DNA of 64,000 bases, from assembly GCA_964609385.1 (NCBI GenBank), contig CAZSSM010000009.1, positions 61,288 through 125,287 on the forward strand, in the 5' to 3' direction. The notes below the pieces were generated by a model. The model ran no database searches. It was not told the DNA's origin and was given only the letters and a program-made list of their open reading frames with translations. The stretch comes from CAZSSM01 sp964609385 (GTDB lineage Bacteria; Planctomycetota; Planctomycetia; Isosphaerales; Isosphaeraceae). Positions within the stretch are counted from its first letter, which is position 1, and every line of letters starts with the position of its first letter. The position numbers and the translations under genes were made by a program. Of this stretch, positions 54,958-62,093 are shown one piece after another.

Positions 54958-56547
54958 CTAACCTTTCCGACGCCGAGATGTGCAGGCCGTGGTCGGCCAC
55001 TGGATTCGGCCCCCGGCGTTGAACCGCTCGGCGATCCGATCGCCGACCCGGAGGGCATTGGCCACGATGGTCAAGCCGGGGTTGCTGGCGGTGCTGGAGG
55101 GGAAGAAGCCGCTGTCGACCACGTAGAGGTTGTCCAGGTCGTGGGCCTTGCAGTCGACGTCGAGGACCGAGGTCCCCGGGTCGCGGCCGAACCGGACGGT
55201 GCCGCATTGGTGTTGGATCGCGCCGAAGGGCGTGAGGCCGCCGACCAGGCGCGGGTTCCTCGACCGATCGCCCACGCCCTCTGCGAGCCGCATCAGGCGG
55301 CTCAGCTCGGCCACGAGACGCTCGTGGGCCGCCATGTTGATCGCTCGGTATTTCAGGCGGATCCCCTCATCATCGGCGGTGATGCGGTTCTCCGGATCGG
55401 GCAGGTCCTCGGTGACGAGGAAGATCCCGATGCCGTTATCGACGATCTCGTCGCGCTCCGCTTCAGTCGTCCCCTCGGGCAAGCTGGTCTGAATCGAGGT
55501 CCGGTCGGCGCGACCCATCAAGTGCATCTGGCCTAGAGGCATAGGTCTGTCGAACCCATCACCGAAATAGTAATCGTTGAGGCCCAAGGTCTTCTGGAAC
55601 GTCGAGAGGTTGGGTCGGTCGAAGACGACGGTGTAGGCCGAGCAGATATGCCGCATCGCGAACCGCCCGACCAGCCCCGAGGAGTTGGCCATCCCCTGCG
55701 GATGGCGGTCGTCGGCCGACCGCAACAACAGCGCTGCCGATCGGTACGCGCTACAAGAGAGGATATATTGATGTGCCTGGAGGCGATGAGTCCGACCGTC
55801 AGCGTCGCAGACCACGAGGTGATTGACCTCGAGGCCGCTGGACGAAGCGACGATGCGGACGACGGTCATGCCGGTGCGGACCTCGACGTTGGACGCGTTG
55901 CGGAGCGGCTCGATGGTGGCCGTTTCGGCATCGACCTTGAGCCCGCGCGGGTCGGGGTATCCGTCGAAGCGGCGGAAAACCTCCTCGGGCCGGCCGTGCC
56001 CGACGGGGAAGGCCATCGGCAGCGGGAACGGCCGACAGCCGACCCGCTCCAAGGCGTCGCTGAGCTCCTGGATCCGGGGTTCGTGGGGCAGCGCTTCGTG
56101 GGGAAACGGCTCGTCCTCGGGCGGCTCGGTCGGGTCGGCACCGCGAGTCCCGTGGACCTGGTAGAGGTGCTCGGCCTCGCGGTAGTAGGGCTTCAGGTCG
56201 TCGTAAGTGATCGGCCAGGCCGGCGAGATTCCTCCGTCGTGAACGATCTCCTCGAAATCGCGCTGGCGGAAGCGATAGACGGTCGCGCCCCAGGCCTTGG
56301 TATTCCCGCCCGGGCCGTCGTGTAGCTCCGGCTGGAACCGATGTCCTCGGCCGTCGAACCAAGGCTCCCGGGTCTGGTAACGCGCCTTGAGGAAGACCTC
56401 ACGAGGATCGTGGTTCTCCGGCTCACGAGGCAGCGGATCCCCCTGCTCCAGGACGAGGATTCTCAGGCCGGTCGTGGCCAGTCGCCAGGCCAGGGCGCCG
56501 CCGCCAGCGCCCGCGCCGACGATGATCAGGTCATACGGATGGGACAT
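54958..56547 (-). CDS. GMC-family oxidoreductase
   Basis: The protein has 529 residues from the ATG at 56547. The FAD Rossmann motif is LIIVGAGAGGGALAWRLATT. Other GMC landmarks are NTKAWGATVYRFRQRDFEE, the middle PLPREPENHDPREVF region and the C-terminal HQCGTVRFGRDPGTS, VVDSGFFPSSTASNPGLTIV and ANALRVGDRIAERF. The His in HQCG is at the position of the catalytic His. Members oxidise alcohols, sugars or cholesterol-like substrates; the dehydrogenase/oxidase distinction cannot be made here. No Tat signal is seen. The gene appears intact although it sits among pseudogenes. Confidence 0.88.
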   Translation of the reverse strand: MSHPYDLIIVGAGAGGGALAWRLATTGLRILVLEQGDPLPREPENHDPREVFLKARYQTREPWFDGRGHRFQPELHDGPGGNTKAWGATVYRFRQRDFEEIVHDGGISPAWPITYDDLKPYYREAEHLYQVHGTRGADPTEPPEDEPFPHEALPHEPRIQELSDALERVGCRPFPLPMAFPVGHGRPEEVFRRFDGYPDPRGLKVDAETATIEPLRNASNVEVRTGMTVVRIVASSSGLEVNHLVVCDADGRTHRLQAHQYILSCSAYRSAALLLRSADDRHPQGMANSSGLVGRFAMRHICSAYTVVFDRPNLSTFQKTLGLNDYYFGDGFDRPMPLGQMHLMGRADRTSIQTSLPEGTTEAERDEIVDNGIGIFLVTEDLPDPENRITADDEGIRLKYRAINMAAHERLVAELSRLMRLAEGVGDRSRNPRLVGGLTPFGAIQHQCGTVRFGRDPGTSVLDVDCKAHDLDNLYVVDSGFFPSSTASNPGLTIVANALRVGDRIAERFNAGGRIQWPTTACTSRRRKG

Positions 56548-56771
56548 TGCTCTTCTCATGAGGTGCGTCGGGTCGGGGGGGCGGAATCTCGACCCGCGCC
56601 CGCTCGCGGTAACCCGGAGCGAACGGAATTCAAAGCGAACCGAAGCAATCGAGGTGCCAAGCGAACCGGGAGCTTGACCATGGGGGCGCCCCAAGATTTT
56701 GGCAGGACCCGTTCGGGTCGGCGAAAATCGGTCCTGAGGATCTCGACTTGCTCACCACAGAGGATGGACCG

Positions 56772-57265
56772 ATGACCACGCCTGCGACGACCGACACCCT
56801 CAGACTCTCTTCCAACGCTTCGTCACCGAGCAGGCTCTGCTACTGGCCCGCGAGATAGAGCAGGTCACTTCCCAGGCCCCCGACGGCCAGGTCCTCGATC
56901 GCTGCGACGGGGTCGCCATGGGCCGCGGACGCGCCTTCCTCACCAAGATTATGGCCGCAGCCCCTCAGCAAGAGATCGACTGAGGGACCCAACCGGGCGG
57001 CCCGGGCCCGGCCTCGGAGACCCACTCGAGCGGTCCCACGGCCGAAAAAGGGGCGAGATCGGACCTGTCCAGAATGCCACAAGAGGTGCCGCAACAAGGG
57101 CCGATCGGCAGCGGTCAGGTCGAGGGGTCGGTCCAGCAGGTGGTGATGAAGCGCCTGAAGCAGACGGGGACGCGGTGGCGGGTTGAGGACGTGAACCGGA
57201 TGGCGGTCCTAACGTGCCTTGCGAACAGCGCGGACAGGGAGGCCTGCGGGAACCGCGCCGCGTGA
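56772..57265 (+). pseudogene. ISKra4-like transposase remnant
   Basis: Two blocks belong to one transposase family. The first, in frame with TGA at 56981, reads LFQRFVTEQALLLAREIEQV, TSQAPDGQVLDRCDGVAMGR and ends at a stop. The second (57074-57265) reads GPIGSGQVEGSVQQVVMKRL, KQTGTRWRVEDVNRMAVLTC. The latter is the C-terminal IGSGxVEG motif typical of ISKra4-like transposases; its Glu is the last acidic residue. The sequence between lacks the DDE core of several hundred codons. The two blocks share a frame, so a large internal deletion is the simplest explanation. The family name is my reading, not a search result. Confidence 0.65.
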
Positions 57266-57608
57266 CTCTTGCCAGAAAAGTGTGGCGCACTCGAAGGCGT
57301 AGGTCCAGCTGAAGGACCAATCGGGCCGGGACCGCTTCGTTCGGGCCTCAGTCATCGATCGGGAAGACAACCGTGATTCCTTCGAGCGGCTCTGCCATTC
57401 ACTGTTCGCCTTCGCCGCAATCGGCGTGGGATGGCTCGTGGGACGACACCTCTGGGCCTATAGCCGAAGACCTGTTTCATCAGATGGTCCCGGTAAGATG
57501 ACGCATGACTTTGCGAGGTCGTTCTCTTATCCTGCCGAGAAGATCTCTGGGCATCACGGCCATCTAGCTTGCTGACTTTACTCATTAGTCAACTCGGGGA
57601 CTTGGACC
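57266..57608. other. Intergenic region, 343 bp
   Basis: This follows the transposase remnant and precedes the WD40 protein gene. No further transposon end, terminal repeat or gene was recognised. Confidence 0.45.
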
Positions 57609-59057
57609 ATGACTGATCCTTTGAAAGTGACTGATGAGGGGCGGATCCGAGACGCTGTCACCCTCGCGAAGAACATGAGGAACAACGGGGCGTCGTTCGA
57701 GGCGATCGAGGAGAAGTTGATGCGTCGAGGCCTCGATACACCGGCGATCGCGGCTGTCTTGAACCATCTGTCTGGGGAGAATGCCGACAATCGTGCCGTC
57801 AAGCCTGATTACACGCGACGCAATTGCTTGATCCTTGCGATTGTCGTTCTGTCGATCCTCGGAATAATCCTGGGGTCTTTCCTTATCGTTTTCGTTGGGC
57901 TTTTTCGAGAGATGGACGATTGCCTAGCTCCACCGGACTCCACCTATCCTCGTGAGTTATGGAAACGAGGACCGAGTTCGGGTCGCGATCGCCGAGGGGC
58001 TTCGGTTCTGTTAGACTGCGTGGGCCTATCCTCGAAGCAGTCAGGCGAACGAGCCATGATCGTCTTGAAAGGGCATCGGCGTGGCGTCGATGCCCTGACC
58101 TACAGCGCCGACGGGGCCCTGCTGGCCTCGGGCGACCGCGACGGGCTGGTCCGGATCTGGGCCACCGGCACGTTCGCGCCGCTGGCCGAGTTCCGACTCC
58201 GCGAGGCCCGGCCCGAGGTCCGGTCCAATGTCGGGGTCCATGACCTCCAGTTCTCGCACGACCGGCGCTGGCTGGTTGCCTCGGGCCTGGTCGACTCGCG
58301 TGGCGACGCGGCGTTCAACCGGATCGTCGTCTGGGACTGCCGGCAGGGGCGGATCCACGAGGTCCTGCCCACCGGCGCCGACGATCGAGACCGCCCTTGC
58401 GAGGCGTTCGGCTTCTCGCCCAACGGCACAGTGGCCTTCGGGCTGATCGATGCCTTGTTCGAGCCGCGACTGGTCCGTTGGGACACCTGCGCCTGGAAGC
58501 GGTTGGGACGGACTTCCCTGCAACGGGAGAGTCCGCCGGTGGCCGTGCGCGGCTCGAACCGCGAGGCGATCGCGGCGGTGGCCACCCAGGACGCACGGCT
58601 CTTGCGGGTCGACCTGGAATCCGGCCGGCTCGTGCATGCCCGGCAGATCAAGGGGCAATTGCGCTGCGCCGACTTCGACCCAGACGACCTCAGCCTGGTC
58701 GGTTGCCTACACGTCAACTCGGCCGACCGGAGCGGCCTAGTCCGGATCGACTGTAGCCGCGACGGCCGCTGGCGGACTCGACGCGCCTGGCAGATCGGCG
58801 AGGTCTCCGCGCGCAAGCTCCGCGTCGCCCCTGACGGCCAGCACGCGGTGATGCTCAGCGGCTCGGCGCGGGTCCGCTGGCAGATCCGCAACCCCAAGAC
58901 CGGCGACCTGCTCCGCGAGTTCGACTACGACGCCACCCGCAGCCCCATCGAGTCGTTCGACCTCGCCCCCGACCTCATGACCCTCGCCATCGGCACCAGC
59001 CAGGGCCATTTCGGCGAAGGGTTAATCACTATCCTCGACCTCGACGCAGTCCGCTGA
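57609..59057 (+). CDS. Transmembrane and WD40-repeat protein, possible fusion
   Basis: The protein has 482 residues. Residues ~1-55 form helices (EGRIRDAVTLAKNMRNNGAS, EAIEEKLMRRGLDTPAIAAV). A membrane segment lies at ~72-97 (CLILAIVVLSILGIILGSFL). From ~residue 148 (MIVLKGHRRGVDALTYSADG, ASGDRDGLVRIWATG) WD40 blades follow, with DRIVVWDC-, LVRWDT- and VRIDCS-type strands to the end. Base composition is visibly lower in GC up to about 58,020 than afterwards. The WD40 part could start on its own at an ATG near 58,056. Fusion of a short membrane protein to an older WD40 gene is possible. No enzyme domain is present. Confidence 0.72.
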   Translation: MTDPLKVTDEGRIRDAVTLAKNMRNNGASFEAIEEKLMRRGLDTPAIAAVLNHLSGENADNRAVKPDYTRRNCLILAIVVLSILGIILGSFLIVFVGLFREMDDCLAPPDSTYPRELWKRGPSSGRDRRGASVLLDCVGLSSKQSGERAMIVLKGHRRGVDALTYSADGALLASGDRDGLVRIWATGTFAPLAEFRLREARPEVRSNVGVHDLQFSHDRRWLVASGLVDSRGDAAFNRIVVWDCRQGRIHEVLPTGADDRDRPCEAFGFSPNGTVAFGLIDALFEPRLVRWDTCAWKRLGRTSLQRESPPVAVRGSNREAIAAVATQDARLLRVDLESGRLVHARQIKGQLRCADFDPDDLSLVGCLHVNSADRSGLVRIDCSRDGRWRTRRAWQIGEVSARKLRVAPDGQHAVMLSGSARVRWQIRNPKTGDLLREFDYDATRSPIESFDLAPDLMTLAIGTSQGHFGEGLITILDLDAVR

Positions 59058-59604
59058 ATGGTAGACTCAGCAACGGCTCTGATCGAGATCGGCCAAAAGC
59101 ACACATGTTGGCTTGAATGACGTTGTAACTGAACCCTTTGGCATGCTTTTTATAACTTGTACACCGAAACCGGGTGCAGATTGTGGAGTACGTCGTTGAT
59201 GGCATGACTGGCGTGGTACAACAGTCCAAGACATGGCTTTCGCCAAGTAGCTACTGAGTAAAGGTTTATAGGGACACGCCGAGAAATTCCGGAACTAGTC
59301 TTGATTTTATCTTTAGGCACGATTTAACAAGGCTTAACTTGAAAACAAAACTTCAAAAATACAGCGAAGTCAATAGCCTTTTCATGTGTTTCAATATAGA
59401 CAGCCTTGCTTCCTCGCTCTGAAGTGGTCTCTGCCCTCCGATACCGATTTTTCGAACGTTACTTCCCACAAGGCCTTAGCGTGGCGTAGATCCCACTATA
59501 CCACACGGCAACTTCTCTTGGAGCGCATCGGATCGTTCCTGAGACATTCTAGATGCTCTTTGGAGTTGCGTTGTTTCTTCGCTGGTCAAAGCACCGAGGG
59601 CTCG
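59058..59604. other. AT-rich intergenic region, 547 bp
   Basis: Composition is much lower in GC than the window average. The region between the WD40 gene and the DUF1559 relic contains short frames only. No repeat, RNA gene or insertion sequence end was recognised. Confidence 0.45.
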
Positions 59605-60531
59605 ATGAGAGTTACGACAAGAAACGCAGGCTTCACATTAACCGAAGTCTTAGTTGTCATTTTTGTGGTCGATATTTTACTCGTAATGCTCTTCCCTGCC
59701 ATACAAGCATCGAGAAACGCCGCAAGAAAAATCGAATTTACAAACAAATTAAAATTTATGGAATTGCATTATTTTCCTACAATTCAGTCTATGGGTTTCC
59801 CCCTACCCGGAACTATACATGGAAACGATTATTCTCTCCACACAAGAATACCTCCGTTTATCGACAATTCTAATTAAGATTTAAGTGTAAATTTTGAAAT
59901 CAACATGTTCGATGCTTGGGACAACGTGAATAGGATCGCGTTCGTAAGCGGCACAAATCTACTTATTTGTCCAGCAGATCAACATGCTCAGCTGGGCATA
60001 ACGAACTATGGGGGCAACTTGGGTGACCACCGCTCGGCGTTCGGGTCCAACGGTGTTTTCGGGAGCAGGCCAGTCTCTTTCGCTGAGCTTCGCGATGGTG
60101 CCTCCTCAACAGTGGCGATATCGGAGTACTTGATCGGAATCTGCGATGAGGTCGCCCGCCTGAGGTCAAACTACAGCCCCGACCGATCTTTCCACGAAGC
60201 ATTTGGAGACCGAGAGTTCGTCCAACGGTGCAAGGGTCTCATTGACATGCATCCGAGCATCAGAGAGCAGAAAGGGTCGAATTGGATGTTTGGAGTTCGA
60301 AACAAGACATGGTATGCTCATGCGATCACTTGTAACCAACCAAGTTTCAACAACGTTCCCGGATCATCCGAGGTAGTCACGGCCACCACTGCGACGAGCC
60401 TCCATCCGGGCGGGGTCAACTGTCTATTTGTTGACGGCCATGTCTCGTATCAATTAGATCAAACAAACTTGAATATCTGGCGTGCCATTGGGACACGCCA
60501 TGGAAGGGAAGTTTTGCCAGAGTCTCCCTGA
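59605..60531 (+). pseudogene. DUF1559 gene interrupted by an in-frame stop
   Basis: An ATG at 59605 (behind GAGGG) opens with the DUF1559 leader RNAGFTLTEVLVVIFVVDIL and FPAIQASRNAARKIEF, followed by FMELHYFPTIQSMGFPLPG. A TAA at 59875-59877 stops it after 90 codons. Without any frame change the reading resumes as DLSVNFEINMFDAWDNVNRI, then LICPADQHAQLGITNYGGNL and the family's C-terminal HPGGVNCLFVDGHVSYQL, TRHGREVLPES. The N-terminal segment is poorer in family motifs than the copy at 9572-10801. The whole gene is AT-richer than its neighbours. Either it is a recent nonsense mutant of a foreign DUF1559 copy, or the stop is read through. Confidence 0.85.
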
Positions 60532-60614
60532 CTTTTGGCGAAGCAACTTTGTGGTCAGGCGCAGCATTCGACATTTCTGTTTACGTTGAACTCACCTCTG
60601 CAGGTTGTTCTGTC

Positions 60615-62093
60615 TCAGACGAACGGCATGCGGTCGTTGTGGTGGACCAGGGGCGAGGGCAGGTCGGAGTGACCCATGAGGAACTCGTCGATCTCGCGGG
60701 CGGTCTGACGGCCTTCGGCGATCGCCCAGACGATCAGGCTCTGGCCGCGCGACATGTCGCCGGAGACGAACACCTTCGGGTTGGCCGTCCGCTTGCCGTG
60801 AGCCGCGATGACCCGCCCGCGCTCGTCCAAAGGGACCTCGAGTTGCTCCAGGAGCAGGCCCGGTTCGGTCCCGTTGTAGCCGATGGCCAACAGGACCAGA
60901 TCGGCCGGATGGATCGTCTCGGAGCCGGGCATCTCGACCCGACGCGCTCGGCCCTCCTCGGTGGCCTGGACCTCGACCTGGACCGTCTCTACGCCGGTGA
61001 CCCGCCCGTCCTGTCCGACAAACCGCTTGGTCTGGATTGAGAAGAGCCGATCGCCGCCCTCTTCGTGCGCGGCCGAGGCCCGGAACACGTTGGACCACTG
61101 TGGCCAAGGGTTCTCGAGCGAGTCGCGGACCTCTGGCGGCTTGGGGTGGATCATGAACTGCTGGACGCTCCGGCACCCTTGGCGGTGGACCGTCCCCAAG
61201 CAGTCGGCGCCGGTGTCGCCGCCGCCGATGATGATGACGTGCTTGTCCTCAGCCGTGATGAACCGCTCGGAGGGCAGGTCGTCGCCGGCGACGACCCGGT
61301 TCTGCATCGGAAGGAACTCCATGGCGAAGTGGATCCCATCCAGCTCACGGCCAGGGATCTCTAGGTCGCGAGGCTGCAATGCGCCGCAGCAGAGGCAGAT
61401 TGCGTCGAAGTCGTCGAGCAGTTGATGGCCGGGCAGATCGTTGCCGATGTGGACACCGGCTTCGAACCGGACACCCTCAGCGCGGAGTTGGTCGACCCGG
61501 CGATCGATGGCCGCCTTGTGCATTTTGAAGTCGGGGATCCCGTAGCGGAGCAGGCCGCCGATCCGATCGTCGCGTTCGAAGACGGTGACCTCGTGGCCGA
61601 TCCGGGCCAGTTGCTGGGCGACGGTCAGGCCGGCCGGCCCGGACCCAACGACCGCGACCCGCTTGCCGGTCCGGGTCTCGGGCGGCTCGGGGACGATCCA
61701 GCCCTCCTGCCAGGCGCGGTCGATGATGGCTTCCTCGACGGCCTTGATGGTGACCGGATCGTCGTTGATTCCGAGCACGCAGGAGGCCTCACAGGGCGCC
61801 GGGCAGAGCTTGCCGGTGAACTCGGGGAAGTTGTTGGTTGCGTGCAGGCGGTCGATCGCTTCACGCCAGCGGTCGCGGCTGACCAGGTCGTTCCAGTCGG
61901 GGATCAGGTTGCCCAGCGGGCAGCCCTGGTGGCAGAACGGGACACCGCAGTCCATGCACCGCGCGGCCTGTTTCTGGAGCACCGGCAGCGGCATGGCCTG
62001 GCTGACCTCGTCGTAGTCCCGGACCCGCTCGGAGATCGGGCGTTTGCCGGGGGCTTGACGAGGATGTTCCAGGAAACCGGTCGGATTAACCAT
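60615..62093 (-). CDS. gltD: Glutamate synthase (NADPH) small subunit
   Basis: The protein has 492 residues from the ATG at 62093, which overlaps the end of gltB by 8 bp. The N-terminal Cys-rich region CMDCGVPFCHQGCPLGNLIP and LCPAPCEASCVLGINDD holds the 4Fe-4S centres. The FAD motif is VAVVGSGPAGLTVAQQLARI, with ERDDRIGGLLRYGIPDFKM; the NADPH motif is VIIIGGGDTGADCLGTVHRQ. The C-terminus GYNGTEPGLLLEQLEV and VFVSGDMSRGQSLIVWAIAE completes the fold. GltD passes NADPH electrons to GltB for glutamate synthesis from glutamine and 2-oxoglutarate. Confidence 0.96.
   Translation of the reverse strand: MVNPTGFLEHPRQAPGKRPISERVRDYDEVSQAMPLPVLQKQAARCMDCGVPFCHQGCPLGNLIPDWNDLVSRDRWREAIDRLHATNNFPEFTGKLCPAPCEASCVLGINDDPVTIKAVEEAIIDRAWQEGWIVPEPPETRTGKRVAVVGSGPAGLTVAQQLARIGHEVTVFERDDRIGGLLRYGIPDFKMHKAAIDRRVDQLRAEGVRFEAGVHIGNDLPGHQLLDDFDAICLCCGALQPRDLEIPGRELDGIHFAMEFLPMQNRVVAGDDLPSERFITAEDKHVIIIGGGDTGADCLGTVHRQGCRSVQQFMIHPKPPEVRDSLENPWPQWSNVFRASAAHEEGGDRLFSIQTKRFVGQDGRVTGVETVQVEVQATEEGRARRVEMPGSETIHPADLVLLAIGYNGTEPGLLLEQLEVPLDERGRVIAAHGKRTANPKVFVSGDMSRGQSLIVWAIAEGRQTAREIDEFLMGHSDLPSPLVHHNDRMPFV

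Noticed and set aside
52962..60614. Intact insertion sequence
   Set aside because: Only C-terminal and short N-terminal transposase pieces were found, with no terminal inverted repeats or target-site duplications.
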